48,439 bases of DNA from assembly GCA_945874735.1 (NCBI GenBank), contig CAMCHI010000009.1, forward strand, positions 1 to 48,439, in the 5' to 3' direction. The stretch's first letter is position 1, and each line of letters opens with the position of its first letter. Shown one piece after another: positions 1-9,116 of this stretch. A model generated the notes under the pieces. It was not told where the DNA came from, searched no databases, and worked only from the letters and a program-made list of their open reading frames with translations. Source of the stretch: an uncultured Arcanobacterium sp. GTDB taxonomy: Bacteria; Actinomycetota; Actinomycetes; Actinomycetales; Actinomycetaceae. The translations under genes and the position numbers were made by a program.

Positions 1-1716
1 TAAGTCCAAGACCGTGGTAACACCTAAAGTAAAGGCAAAACCTCGTACTGAGCCAACAGTTAGGAAGTATAAAACTACTGACGCCAACATATTGACAAAG
101 TCAGAAATGATAATTGTGCGCTTTGCCCGATCCCAACCGTGTTTGATAGCTCCTACTACATTTCGACCATCACGAATTTCATCTCGAATACGCTCGAAAT
201 AAACGATGAAAGAGTCGGCAGTAACACCGATAGAAATAATCATACCGAGTACACCCGCCATAGATAGACGGTATCCCATCGTCCAAGAGAGCAAACAAAT
301 AATAAAGTAAGACAATCCAGTAGATAGAATAATCGAGGCTACCGCTAACACACCTAAACCGTGATACTGCCATACCATATAGAGCACAATCACTACCAAG
401 CCAATAAGACCCGCCCATAGACCAGCAGTGAGTTGTTCAGTACCTAAAGTAGCAGAGATTTGTTCTTCTGATTGCACCTCAAAATTAAGAGGTAGTGAAC
501 CAAAGGAGAGCTGATTAGCTAAAGTAGCTGCATCAGCTGCTTGGAAATTACCAGTAATCTCAGCTTGTCCACCACTAATTGGCCCGGATGGCACCGGAGC
601 AGAAAGCACTTTGCCATCTAGCACGATTGCGAACTGGTTTAAGGGGCTACTGAGCTGATAAATACGTCCAGTAATTTCAGCAAATTTAGCTCCTCCTGCA
701 CTGTCAAAGACCATGCTTACAGCCCAGCCTCCGGTAGGAGTACCGTTACGATCTACTGCCAAATGGGAAGAAGCCTGCTTTAAGTTAGTGCCTTGAATTT
801 CTGCCGGACCAAGTAAATACTTCACCGAATCATCTAAAGCACAAGCTACACTAGCTTTGTTAGGATCGTCTTGAGTACCTTGGATTTGTGCTTCTTTCGT
901 ACCACAAGCCAAAGTATATGCATCATAAAGCAACTTTTCCGTTACCCAGTTTTGATCACTGGTATTTGCTGGTGTAGTAGCAGGTTGTTCATCTAAAGTG
1001 CCATTGCCATTTTTATCTAGCAAAGTAGTTAGCTGAGTCCGTATTTCTTCCGCACTCAATTCTTTAACATCAGTGGTGGCGGTAGAGTTATTATCACTTG
1101 AGGACGCATTGCTCTCCGCATTTTCTACATTGGTATCTGTGGTAGCACTATTATCAACCGTCGCATCTTCAGCAGTTTCGGTATTAACTTCAGTTTCTGT
1201 ACCAGCTGTAGCACTACTTTCAGAGTTAGTATCTGCATTTTCGGTATTAACTTGCGCAGCTTGTAACTGTGCTAAACCTTGGGAGTTAATAGCTCCTGGA
1301 GCCATAATTCCCAAAACTGGACGCAATCTTAACACTGCCGATGTGCGTACTAAATCAAGAGTTTCTTGATTTGGTTCACCTGGCAAAGACACTACGATGT
1401 TTTGTCCACCTTGAGCAGTAATTTCAGCTTCTGCTACTCCCGATGCGTCTACTCGTTGCCGAATTACTTCAATAGCTTGGTTAATGTCTTCATCAGACAA
1501 TACCGAACCATCAGTAGATACTGGGGTGAGGATTAGTTGCGTTCCGCCCTCTAAGTCTAAAGCTAAATTTGGCGTAAATAGCTTTTCCCCACTAGTGATA
1601 GAGCCATACACCAAAGTTCCCAACAAAGCTACAATTAGCACACTTAAAGTTACTAAACGCTTTAAGGGAGATTTGGGCGAAACCTCTACTTCATTAATGT
1701 TAGCCACTTTTCTCAT
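1..1716 (-). CDS. secD: Protein translocase subunit SecD (C-terminus cut by window edge)
   Basis: SecD, with SecF and YajC, uses the proton-motive force to help the SecYEG channel release exported proteins. The frame is open from an ATG at 1716 to base 1, giving 572 residues. An N-terminal membrane segment (about residues 18-40) is followed by the family signature LDLEGGTQLILTP and a large extracytoplasmic domain. The membrane block at the end includes LSMAGVLGMIISIGVTADS, FERIRDE and VRGFAFTLGVTTVLDL. The last part of the final helices and the stop lie beyond the left edge, where secF would be expected. Residues about 155-215 form a Thr/Asn/Glu/Ser-rich linker, followed by an EF-hand-like DKNGNGTLDE at 234-243. 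The downstream Cys pair before KYLLGP is usual in actinobacterial SecD. YajC lies just upstream, which supports the call. Confidence 0.96.
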   Translation of the reverse strand, partial: MRKVANINEVEVSPKSPLKRLVTLSVLIVALLGTLVYGSITSGEKLFTPNLALDLEGGTQLILTPVSTDGSVLSDEDINQAIEVIRQRVDASGVAEAEITAQGGQNIVVSLPGEPNQETLDLVRTSAVLRLRPVLGIMAPGAINSQGLAQLQAAQVNTENADTNSESSATAGTETEVNTETAEDATVDNSATTDTNVENAESNASSSDNNSTATTDVKELSAEEIRTQLTTLLDKNGNGTLDEQPATTPANTSDQNWVTEKLLYDAYTLACGTKEAQIQGTQDDPNKASVACALDDSVKYLLGPAEIQGTNLKQASSHLAVDRNGTPTGGWAVSMVFDSAGGAKFAEITGRIYQLSSPLNQFAIVLDGKVLSAPVPSGPISGGQAEITGNFQAADAATLANQLSFGSLPLNFEVQSEEQISATLGTEQLTAGLWAGLIGLVVIVLYMVWQYHGLGVLAVASIILSTGLSYFIICLLSWTMGYRLSMAGVLGMIISIGVTADSFIVYFERIRDEIRDGRNVVGAIKHGWDRAKRTIIISDFVNMLASVVLYFLTVGSVRGFAFTLGVTTVLDL

Positions 1717-1766
1717 TCCTAGATAAAATTACGTAATTTTAGAATGTAATCGTCTACCCTTAAATA

Positions 1767-2159
1767 TTACTTTTGGGAATCTGAATCTTTAATATCAGAC
1801 GATCTTTTTTCATCTACTCCACAAGAATTGGCAATATCTTCTTCCGCTGGAATTACCTCATCAGCATCTTCTTCTGCTGCAAGTTCTTCTTCGGTAAGCT
1901 CAGCTAATGGAATAGGCATCACGTCCATGATTGAATTCTTCAACCATACGGTTTCCACTCCCGATGGGGACACTAAAGTAACGGCATCACCATCTATGTC
2001 TACAATACGTCCGAGAAAACCAGAACGGGTCACTACATCATTGCCTACTTGCACAGCCTGAGCTTGTGCATCCAGCATTTTTTCTTGCTGTTTACGTGCG
2101 CTACGACCCATGAAAATAATCATGATCATAATAAAAGCGCCCAGAATTATAAATTCCAT
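1767..2159 (-). CDS. yajC: Preprotein translocase subunit YajC
   Basis: YajC is a small single-pass membrane protein of the SecDF-YajC accessory complex. The 130-residue product has an N-terminal hydrophobic helix (EFIILGAFIMIMIIFMG, residues 2-18), then a basic stretch and the conserved small domain with VTRSGFLGRIVDIDGDAVTL. The C-terminal 40 residues are strongly acidic and probably disordered, a common actinobacterial extension. An AAGGAG ribosome-binding site sits just before the ATG. It lies between ruvB and secD on the same strand, the usual actinobacterial order, and 50 bp separate it from secD. Confidence 0.95.
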   Translation of the reverse strand: MEFIILGAFIMIMIIFMGRSARKQQEKMLDAQAQAVQVGNDVVTRSGFLGRIVDIDGDAVTLVSPSGVETVWLKNSIMDVMPIPLAELTEEELAAEEDADEVIPAEEDIANSCGVDEKRSSDIKDSDSQK

Positions 2160-2210
2160 TGCTTCTCCTTGGAAATAAAACTACTGTAAAGACTCTACCT
2201 AATTCTAAGG

Positions 2211-3233
2211 TTAATTAAAAAGTGTATCTGCTAATTCAGGAGGATTTAGTCCTAAATGTTGCCATGCTAAAACAGTGGCAATACGACCACGCGGAGTACG
2301 AGCCATAAAACCTTCCCGTACCAGATAAGGCTCTGCGACCGTTTCTACTGTTTCTGGTTCTTCCCCTATCGCAGAGGCTAAAGTTTTCAAGCCTACCGGC
2401 CCGCCTTGGAATCTTTTACATAAGGCTTCTAAAACGGAGCGATCCAACCTGTCTAAGCCCACTTCATCTACTTCAAATACTGCTAAAGCAGCTTGAGCAG
2501 CAGCTAAATCTAGCACCCCTGTGCCTCGAATCTGTGCCCAATCTTGCGCTCTACGCAGTAAACGGTTGGCGATACGTGGAGTGCCGCGAGAACGAGAAGC
2601 GATTTCTAAAGCAGCATCGGGAGTAATACTCACCTCCAGCTTTATGGCATTTCGTTCCACTATTTGTGCTAACTGCTCATTATCATAGTAATCTAAATGC
2701 GCAGTAAAACCGAAACGATCTCGTAAAGGAGCTGGCAGCAGACCAGCTCGCGTGGTAGCTCCCACTACGGTAAAGGGAGGCAAAGGTAAAGGAATAGAAG
2801 TAGCTCCTGGCCCTTTACCCACCATCACATCTACTCGGAAATCTTCCATAGCTAAATACAACATTTCTTCAGCAGTGCGTGCTAAACGATGAATCTCGTC
2901 AATAAATAACACATCTCCTGCTTGCAAGGAAGAAAGCACAGCTGCTAAATCACCAGAATGTTGGATTGCCGGACCAGAAGTAAGGCGCAGTGAGCCATTT
3001 ACTTCCGCTGCCACAATCATTGCTAATGTAGTTTTACCTAAGCCTGGAGGACCGGAAAGTAATACGTGATCTGGAGATTTTCCACGTGCCACTGCTGCTT
3101 GTAACACTAAAGAAAGCTGATTGCGCACCACTTCTTGCCCCACAAATTCTGTTAAGCGCTTAGGGCGTAAAGCTGCTTCTTGTAAACGCTCACTATCGGT
3201 GGCATCTACATTCGTTACCCATGTATCTTCCAT
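2211..3233 (-). CDS. ruvB: Holliday junction branch migration ATPase RuvB
   Basis: RuvB is the AAA+ motor that forms hexameric rings and pumps DNA through the RuvA-bound Holliday junction. The protein has 340 residues, a normal length. Walker [10 protein letters not shown] is at 61-69 and Walker B LFIDEIH at about 109-115, followed by GATTRAG and the arginine-finger segment LRDRFGF. A C-terminal winged helix (LAWQHLGL near the end) completes it. It begins 2 bp after the ruvA stop, so the two are translationally close. ruvC precedes ruvA on the same strand, giving a complete ruvCAB cluster. Confidence 0.98.
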   Translation of the reverse strand: MEDTWVTNVDATDSERLQEAALRPKRLTEFVGQEVVRNQLSLVLQAAVARGKSPDHVLLSGPPGLGKTTLAMIVAAEVNGSLRLTSGPAIQHSGDLAAVLSSLQAGDVLFIDEIHRLARTAEEMLYLAMEDFRVDVMVGKGPGATSIPLPLPPFTVVGATTRAGLLPAPLRDRFGFTAHLDYYDNEQLAQIVERNAIKLEVSITPDAALEIASRSRGTPRIANRLLRRAQDWAQIRGTGVLDLAAAQAALAVFEVDEVGLDRLDRSVLEALCKRFQGGPVGLKTLASAIGEEPETVETVAEPYLVREGFMARTPRGRIATVLAWQHLGLNPPELADTLFN

Positions 3234-3235
3234 GT

Positions 3236-3829
3236 TTAGCGCCTACTTCCAAAAATTTGCAAAGCGGTACGTAATAATTCTTGCGTAGTGCCGGTCGGCA
3301 ATTGTTGTAAAGCCAAATTAACGGCTTCTCCAGCTTCTGCTTCACGCCAACCCAATCCCACTAATGCAGCTATTACCGTTTCAGTAGTAGCTGATTCTGC
3401 TGGTGCTACTGGCGTTGCTTCAGACAAAGCAGGCCCTAATTTATCCCCTATTTCCAATAAAATACGTTTAGCAACTTTAGGCCCAATCCCTGGAATTTGC
3501 GTGATTGCTTTTTCGTTTTTTTGTGCCACTATTTGTCGCAAAGTATTTGCATCGTAAGTGTTTAGAGCTGCTAAAGCTATTTTTGCCCCAATTCCTGAAA
3601 CTCCCAACAGCACTTCAAATACTTCTTTTTCTTCAAGACTGTGAAAACCATACAGAGTTAAGGAGTCTTCTTTTACCACCAAGTGAGTATGTAAAAGAGC
3701 TTCACTACCTTGGTGCAGTTTCGCCAAAGCGGAAGTAGTAGCAAATACTTGTAGCCCTACTCCCCCTACTTCAATTACGGCACTACCCGCCATAAGTGCT
3801 ATTACAGTACCGCGCAGTGAAGAAATCAC
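3236..3829 (-). CDS. ruvA: Holliday junction branch migration protein RuvA
   Basis: RuvA is the tetrameric junction-binding subunit that holds the Holliday junction in a square-planar form for RuvB. The 197-residue product starts with the OB-fold sequence [11 protein letters not shown]. It continues with two helix-hairpin-helix motifs ([16 protein letters not shown] and [19 protein letters not shown]) and ends with the RuvB-contacting domain after a Pro/Ala/Thr-rich linker. The start is GTG, with a GAGAGGGG ribosome-binding site a few bases upstream. It sits between ruvC and ruvB on the same strand. Confidence 0.97.
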   Translation of the reverse strand: MISSLRGTVIALMAGSAVIEVGGVGLQVFATTSALAKLHQGSEALLHTHLVVKEDSLTLYGFHSLEEKEVFEVLLGVSGIGAKIALAALNTYDANTLRQIVAQKNEKAITQIPGIGPKVAKRILLEIGDKLGPALSEATPVAPAESATTETVIAALVGLGWREAEAGEAVNLALQQLPTGTTQELLRTALQIFGSRR

Positions 3830-3857
3830 ACCAACCCCTCTCGAACAAATGTTTTAA

Positions 3858-4514
3858 TTATAGTGTAGTGGGTTTGGAATCGTTTTGCTTAGTTTTTCTG
3901 GGAGCTACTGCACCGTGTCGTTTTTGCAAACGCTCTTGCTCCGCCCAAATACGTTGCGCTGGCGTTAAATCAGGCCCAGCTACTGCCGGTAACATTCCGG
4001 CTCCACCGTGCTGCCCATAAGAAGTGCTCGGAGCAGACAATAAAGCACCCCGCCAAGCATGACAAATAGCAATAGCTAAAGCATCAGCAGCATCTTTAGG
4101 TCGCGGAATTTCCCTCAATCCTAAAATGCGTTGCACCATCAATTGCACTTGCATTTTAGGAGCGGCACCATGCCCAGTGACTGCTGCTTTCACTTCAGAG
4201 GGACTATAAAGAAAAACAGGGAGCGAACGCTGTGCAGCCGTAAGCATCACCACTCCCGCAGCTTGAGCTGTGCCAATCACCGAACGCACATTATCTTGAG
4301 CAAATACACGTTCAATTACCACCACATCAGGACGCAATAAACGCATAGTTTCTTCCAGTTTATTGCTAATTAATAGTAAGCGTTTCTCAGGAGCTAAATC
4401 TTTATCAGTACGCGCCACATCTACGTCGATAAGTTTAACTCGCCGTCCCCCCAGAGTTTCAACTACTCCTAAGCCACAGCGAGTCAAACCAGGATCGACC
4501 CCTAAAATACGCAC
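3858..4514 (-). CDS. ruvC: Crossover junction endodeoxyribonuclease RuvC
   Basis: RuvC is the dimeric resolvase that cuts Holliday junctions symmetrically. The RNase H-like fold is evident from GVDPGLTRCG and the four acidic catalytic residues D7, E68 (VVVIERVF), D141 and D144 (KDAADALAIAICH). The protein is 218 residues. The conserved fold ends near residue 155, leaving a polar C-terminal extension of about 60 residues that is longer than in E. coli and whose role I cannot tell. The start is GTG with only a weak ribosome-binding site. It is the first of the three ruv genes, 37 bp after yebC. Confidence 0.97.
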   Translation of the reverse strand: MRILGVDPGLTRCGLGVVETLGGRRVKLIDVDVARTDKDLAPEKRLLLISNKLEETMRLLRPDVVVIERVFAQDNVRSVIGTAQAAGVVMLTAAQRSLPVFLYSPSEVKAAVTGHGAAPKMQVQLMVQRILGLREIPRPKDAADALAIAICHAWRGALLSAPSTSYGQHGGAGMLPAVAGPDLTPAQRIWAEQERLQKRHGAVAPRKTKQNDSKPTTL

Positions 4515-4551
4515 TATTTATTCGCCTGTCGTATCACTACTTTGCAGCTAA

Positions 4552-5307
4552 TTAGGCTTCTAGCTCTGCTAGCACTGTATCTGGAATATCCACGTTAGAA
4601 TACACATTTTGGATATCATCTAAATCATCTAGGGCATCTAGTACTTTCATTACTTTTAATGCGCCTTCTTTATCTACGGTTACTTTCATAGATGGCACAA
4701 ATTGCACTTCTGCCGAGTTATAGTCGATACCGTTTTCTTGTAAAGCCGTGCGCACCGCAATTACATCATTGGGTTCGCAAGTAACCTCAAAAACGTCTCC
4801 TTCATCTACTACTTCTTCAGCACCAGCATCTAGTACTGCCATTAGTAATCCGTCTTCATCTACCCCATCTACCTTAGGTACTTCTACCACGCCTTTACGG
4901 GCAAACATATAAGCCACTGAACCAGGATCTGCTAAAGTGCCACCGTTGCGGGTGAGAGCTACTCGCACCTCAGAAGCAGCACGATTGCGATTATCGGTCA
5001 AACACTCAATCAATACAGCTACCCCACCAGAGGCATAGCCCTCATACATAATGTTTTCGTAGACTACACCGTCTTGTCCTTCTCCAGATGCCCGCTTTAA
5101 GGCACGCTCAATATTGTCGGAAGGGACGGAATTTTTCTTAGCTTTTTGGATAGCATCAAACAGGGTTGGATTACCGTCTGGATCAGGCCCACCAGTACGG
5201 GCTGCTACTTCAATATTTTTAATAAGACGGGCAAATAGTTTGCCACGCTTAGCATCATTGGCAGCTTTCTTATGCTTTGTGGTTGCCCATTTAGAATGTC
5301 CAGACAC
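4552..5307 (-). CDS. yebC: YebC/TACO1-family regulatory protein
   Basis: YebC-family proteins were first described as transcription regulators, and recent work links some of them to relief of ribosome stalling at proline runs. The molecular role of this copy is therefore open. The 251-residue sequence is full length and starts with the signature [22 protein letters not shown], split here for length. It also has the conserved [14 protein letters not shown] and the three-domain architecture with an acidic C-terminal half. The start is GTG after a good AAAGGAG site. The neighbouring ruv genes reproduce the common yebC-ruvCAB arrangement. Confidence 0.96.
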   Translation of the reverse strand: MSGHSKWATTKHKKAANDAKRGKLFARLIKNIEVAARTGGPDPDGNPTLFDAIQKAKKNSVPSDNIERALKRASGEGQDGVVYENIMYEGYASGGVAVLIECLTDNRNRAASEVRVALTRNGGTLADPGSVAYMFARKGVVEVPKVDGVDEDGLLMAVLDAGAEEVVDEGDVFEVTCEPNDVIAVRTALQENGIDYNSAEVQFVPSMKVTVDKEGALKVMKVLDALDDLDDIQNVYSNVDIPDTVLAELEA

Positions 5308-5487
5308 AAGTTCTCCTTTGGGTATTAAATATTTACTTTGAATATTCTACCGCGTATTTTCTTCTAACTAAATTAACTGAGAATTTTTTTTAGCAAATTT
5401 AACACAACTTTTTTAGTACTTATCAGCAAGCACTACTAGCAAAACCGCTGGTTAAATAAAAAATAAACTGTATTTTTATTTTGCAGT

Positions 5488-6072
5488 CTACTCTTTTACA
5501 CAAATAGTGCGCCCGTCCCAGCCCTCAAGCCATTGTGGCAGCATTTGCGGTAATATCACTGGATAAACAGGGATACCATGCAAAGTTTCAGCCACTAATT
5601 GTGCAACCGTGAACCATTTGCGTTCTAATAATACTTCCTTTTCCACCTCTGTTAAATGTGTGGCAGTATGACTTGCTAATTGTTGCACTTCTTCCGAAGT
5701 GATATGTAGAAGGTAAAAGTCTTCGTCTTGCCTACGGGTTTCTAAACAAAACTGAAATTCAGATTCGCGATACAACACTGGCCCAATTAAGCGCACTGGA
5801 TCTACCACCAGTCCGGTTTCCTCGTGCAGTTCCCGCACTGCCCCTAAACGTAAATCTTCATTAGCGCCTACTCCTCCTCCAACGGTAAACCACCATTGGT
5901 GAGAGTCTTGTCCATAATCTTTTCCACGTAACATATAAACTTCTTGCAAGGGAGAAATAATAATGACACGCGCTGCACGACGATGAGCAATCCCTTCACT
6001 ATCTAAAGGCCATTCTAAAGCTATTTCTTCCTGTACTTTTGCTAAAAGTTCAGCTTTGCTCATTTGCGCCAT
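5488..6072 (-). CDS. NUDIX hydrolase next to pimA (Rv2609c-like position)
   Basis: A NUDIX-fold enzyme expected to hydrolyse a nucleoside-diphosphate-linked substrate; the substrate cannot be read from sequence. The 194-residue protein has a complete NUDIX box, with G66, E72 and RELHEETGL at residues 80-88, preceded by WWFTVGGGVG. The first 30 residues are helical and family-variable. It follows pimA by 16 bp on the same strand, as in mycobacteria, where a NUDIX gene ends the PIM operon. A role near GDP-mannose or CDP-lipid metabolism is only an inference from position. No convincing Shine-Dalgarno sequence is visible. Confidence 0.9.
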   Translation of the reverse strand: MAQMSKAELLAKVQEEIALEWPLDSEGIAHRRAARVIIISPLQEVYMLRGKDYGQDSHQWWFTVGGGVGANEDLRLGAVRELHEETGLVVDPVRLIGPVLYRESEFQFCLETRRQDEDFYLLHITSEEVQQLASHTATHLTEVEKEVLLERKWFTVAQLVAETLHGIPVYPVILPQMLPQWLEGWDGRTICVKE

Positions 6073-6088
6073 TGTATTATTTTTCCGC

Positions 6089-7210
6089 TCACTTACTTTT
6101 ATTTACTGCGCGTTCATACACGTGCAAAATATCGGTAGCTACTTGCGACCAATCATATTTTTGGGCTGCTTCTTGAGCAGCTTGAGCTAAAGAAGTACAC
6201 AAGTTAGGGTCTGCCAATAATTGCAAAACTTTCTTAGCTAAATCAGCGGCATCTTTATTACGATAATGCGCACCATAATTTCCATTTCCCAACACAGCTT
6301 GGAAAGCGGCTATATCGGAAGCCAAAATAGTAGCACGGGCACTCATAGCTTCTACTAAAATAATGCCAAAAGATTCTCCACCAGTATTAGGTGCTACATA
6401 AATATCTACATTCCCTAAAAGCCTAGCTTTCTCCGCTTCCGAAATTGGGCCCAGAAATTCCACGCCTTGCAAGTATGAGCCAAATAAAGCACGTGCTTTA
6501 TCTTTATCGCCCACTCCTGCTACAAATAATTTTGCCTCAGGATAAGTTGCTAAAATTTCCGGCCATGCTTTAGCTAAAACGGGAAGCCCTTTACGTGGTT
6601 CATCAATTCTTCCCAAAAAAGCTAAAGTAGGAGCCAAAGCAGTACCAGTATAGCGCGCCTCGGTTACCGCAAGATTTTTTTGTATATTTTGCACATAAAC
6701 CCCATTGGGAATAATTTGGGCGTCTTTTCCTAAATAGGTACGTAAAGTCCGCAAAGCCTCTGCCGACACCGCAATGCGAGCAGTAATTTTTTTCTCCCAA
6801 ATTTTCAACAACGGAGATACCGTTTTTAAGAGTCTGAACTGTTCAGTAGCAGTATGAAAAGTAGCTACTACCGGCACTTTTGCCTGCCACAAGCTAAAAA
6901 GTGACACCGAGGGAGTAAAAGGTTCATGTATATGCAGTACATCAAAATTGTTTTGTCGTAACCAAGCTCGCACCGTTTTCCACGCTTTTACTCCAAAAGC
7001 TAATCTAGCTACCGAACCATTAAATTTTATGGCAAAAGATTTCCCCGCCGGAGTTAAATAACTAGGCAGCTCAGCAGTTAAACCGGTGGCAGGAGCTAAA
7101 ACTTTTACAGTATGACCACGTAAGGTTAATTCTTCCACCAAATCCCGTATATGGAATTGCACTCCCCCTGCTACATCCCAATCGTATCCACAAACAATAC
7201 CAATTTTCAT
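6089..7210 (-). CDS. pimA: Phosphatidylinositol alpha-mannosyltransferase PimA (GT4)
   Basis: PimA transfers the first mannose from GDP-mannose to phosphatidylinositol on the inner face of the membrane, starting PIM and lipoglycan synthesis. The 373-residue product has the GT-B layout. The N-terminal Rossmann domain has GIVCGYDWDVAGGVQFHI and HIHEPFTPS. The C-terminal domain has FLGRIDEPRKGL and the donor-site ESFGIILVEAMSA. An AAGGAC site precedes the ATG. It lies directly downstream of an acyltransferase and a CDP-alcohol phosphatidyltransferase in the canonical actinobacterial order, which strengthens the assignment over other GT4 enzymes. Confidence 0.94.
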   Translation of the reverse strand: MKIGIVCGYDWDVAGGVQFHIRDLVEELTLRGHTVKVLAPATGLTAELPSYLTPAGKSFAIKFNGSVARLAFGVKAWKTVRAWLRQNNFDVLHIHEPFTPSVSLFSLWQAKVPVVATFHTATEQFRLLKTVSPLLKIWEKKITARIAVSAEALRTLRTYLGKDAQIIPNGVYVQNIQKNLAVTEARYTGTALAPTLAFLGRIDEPRKGLPVLAKAWPEILATYPEAKLFVAGVGDKDKARALFGSYLQGVEFLGPISEAEKARLLGNVDIYVAPNTGGESFGIILVEAMSARATILASDIAAFQAVLGNGNYGAHYRNKDAADLAKKVLQLLADPNLCTSLAQAAQEAAQKYDWSQVATDILHVYERAVNKSK

Positions 7211-7243
7211 GCTGTGTCCTTATAAAGTTTTAGCCTAAGTATT

Positions 7244-8227
7244 TTAATTATCTAAATTTTTTACTTGCTTTGCTGCTAACCGTTGCATATCTAAATCAGC
7301 GGTAAACACTTTTTGCAACATATGCCAATCGGTTAAATTATCTTGTAAAAATACTGCTACTTGCTCCATCCAAGCAGTACACATGGCATGAAGAGCAGCT
7401 TGAAACGCAGGAGCACGTGTATCTGTGCCCACTTCACTTAACGCAGGTGGGTATATAGGTTCTCCAGCTCGTAGCACAATTCCCCATTTACTACCTGCTT
7501 TTTTCACCCGTGCTTTATCATAAGCAAAATTTTCGCGCGCTAAAAATATAGGAAACATCGGGCATTGCTTTTTAATAGCTAAAATTGCTCCCCCCGGCGC
7601 TACCCGCATTGCTGCGCCCAGTAAATCTACTTCCAGCCCACTAGCACTTAAATCCCTGTCCATTAATAATGGCACAAAACATTTACTTTCTTGCATATCG
7701 TTTTGCAAAAGCCCTAAAGAATTTTTCCCTTTTTCAGCAAAATATATTTTCATTCCTAAATGTTGCCGGAACTCTAAATAACGCTGTGCTAATTCAACTG
7801 GTTCAAGTTTTTCTGCCAAAGTATGTACAGGAGCTAAATCTAAACACGCCCATGCTCCAGCCAAATCCCAGTTTCCGGCGTGCAACAAGGCAGCCGTGCA
7901 AGATTTTTGCGTTAAAGTTTCTCGCAATTGTTCCATATTTTCAGTGCGTACTCGCGCTAAAATCTGTTGCGGAGTTAAATCCTTTAAGCGAAAAACTTCA
8001 TGATAATAAGCAAAATAGTTAGCCATAGCTTGGGCGCTACGCCGCCGTTGTGCCCAAGTACTAGATAAAGGAACAATTCGTTGATAGTTTTTCCGTAATT
8101 GCACTACTCCTTTTAGATTACTGTACCCCAGAGCTGCTCCCACTGTGGTAAACACAGTACGGGTAATTGTTTCCGGCAAAAACGACACAAAATTTTGCGC
8201 TAACGAAAAAACTTGCACGATATTCAT
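7244..8227 (-). CDS. Phosphatidylinositol mannoside acyltransferase
   Basis: A member of the LpxL/HtrB-type lysophospholipid acyltransferase family, expected to acylate the mannose of PIM1/PIM2 at the cytoplasmic membrane (PatA, Rv2611c in M. tuberculosis). The 327-residue sequence carries the catalytic H-x4-D motif as HAGNWD, H116 to D121, and a later CPMFPIFLARE block typical of the family. It sits between the PI-phosphate synthase and pimA, exactly as in mycobacteria. The first 35 residues are moderately hydrophobic and could be membrane-associated. The start has a weak ribosome-binding site (CGAAAG). Confidence 0.92.
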   Translation of the reverse strand: MNIVQVFSLAQNFVSFLPETITRTVFTTVGAALGYSNLKGVVQLRKNYQRIVPLSSTWAQRRRSAQAMANYFAYYHEVFRLKDLTPQQILARVRTENMEQLRETLTQKSCTAALLHAGNWDLAGAWACLDLAPVHTLAEKLEPVELAQRYLEFRQHLGMKIYFAEKGKNSLGLLQNDMQESKCFVPLLMDRDLSASGLEVDLLGAAMRVAPGGAILAIKKQCPMFPIFLARENFAYDKARVKKAGSKWGIVLRAGEPIYPPALSEVGTDTRAPAFQAALHAMCTAWMEQVAVFLQDNLTDWHMLQKVFTADLDMQRLAAKQVKNLDN

Positions 8228-8295
8228 ATTTTAATACTTTCGCTACAAGAGCCTTAAGCTTAAGAATCAAGGGCAGAAGAAGTAGATGTAGAAGG

Positions 8296-8910
8296 TCACA
8301 CTTGGCATTGTTTATATACCACGTACATTCGTTGCACTACCGTAATCAAACACAAAACTGCCAACACCCATAAACCATATTCTAAAATCTGGGCTGGTAA
8401 TCCTAAACCTACTAAAAATAAGCAGATTCCTAAAAATATTAACCGGTCGGCACGTTCTGCAATTCCTACTTCAGCAGTTTTACCGATAGCTTCTGCCCGT
8501 GCTCGTGCATAAGAAATAACTTGCCCTAATATCAGCACTGTAATTGCACCAGCCATAATAGAGGCTTGTTGCGCTCCTACCGTCCAGTTATATCCCCAAG
8601 CAGCAATAGCTAACAAAATTGCTCCATCAGAGATACGATCCATAGTAGAGTCTAGAAATGCACCCCATTGCGTTTTAGTACCACTTAGACGAGCAATTTG
8701 CCCGTCTAAATTATCAAATATCACTAAAATAGTCACTAAAATTACGCCCGTTATTAAATAATTGGCAGGCACTAACACTAAAGCAGTAGTTACATTCAAT
8801 AAGGTACCCACAATAGTGACGGTATTAGCAGAAACACCCATTTTAATCACCATTTTAGCAATAGGGGAAAACAGAATTTCTGCTAAGGGGCGTCCACTTC
8901 TACTAAGCAA
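8296..8910 (-). CDS. pgsA: CDP-alcohol phosphatidyltransferase, phosphatidylinositol-phosphate synthase
   Basis: This integral membrane enzyme condenses CDP-diacylglycerol with inositol 1-phosphate to make phosphatidylinositol phosphate, the precursor of PIMs. The 204-residue protein has about six membrane segments. It carries the full family motif D66-x2-D69-G70-x2-A73-R74, then G83-x3-D87-x3-D91. The beginning MLSRSGRPLAE resembles actinobacterial PgsA1 starts. The start codon is TTG, with AAAGAAG about seven bases upstream, and no better in-frame start exists. It is the first gene of the four-gene PIM cluster. The HIT-family gene found upstream of it in many relatives is absent here. Confidence 0.92.
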   Translation of the reverse strand: MLSRSGRPLAEILFSPIAKMVIKMGVSANTVTIVGTLLNVTTALVLVPANYLITGVILVTILVIFDNLDGQIARLSGTKTQWGAFLDSTMDRISDGAILLAIAAWGYNWTVGAQQASIMAGAITVLILGQVISYARARAEAIGKTAEVGIAERADRLIFLGICLFLVGLGLPAQILEYGLWVLAVLCLITVVQRMYVVYKQCQV

Positions 8911-9029
8911 AAGTAGTCTTCTTTCTCGATATGGTTAAATGCAGCAAAAAATGTCAGTTTGTACTTAAACAAAGCAATGATGCAAACGCTTAAAATTTTA
9001 CGATTAAGCAGCTCTCAGCTGAGTGTTTT

Positions 9030-9082
9030 AGGAGCTTTAGCAACTTAGAAATGCAGAAACATTTCTGCTACCTAAAGCTCCT
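9030..9082. repeat. Nested inverted repeat between thrS and the PI-phosphate synthase gene
   Basis: AGGAGCTTTAG (9030-9040) is the exact reverse complement of CTAAAGCTCCT (9072-9082). Nested inside is GCAGAAA-CA-TTTCTGC (9053-9068). Together they can fold into a long two-part stem-loop in either RNA direction. It lies 35 bp downstream of the thrS stop, so it could act as the thrS terminator or an RNA-stability element, but no strong U-tract follows. A separate 10-bp palindrome, CTCAGCTGAG, is at 9014-9023. The rest of 8911-9116 shows no gene. Confidence 0.6.
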
Positions 9083-9116
9083 TTCAACCACTCATTTTAC
9101 GCAAAAGCAAAATGGT

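Noticed and set aside
1073-1369. A plus-strand frame rich in Val, Ser, Leu and Ala
   Set aside because: Antisense of the repetitive SecD linker; the minus strand is open and matches SecD on both sides.
5440-5487. An A/T-only inverted repeat after the NUDIX gene as a terminator
   Set aside because: The pairing (AAAATAAA with TTTATTTT) is weak and expected by chance in AT-rich sequence.
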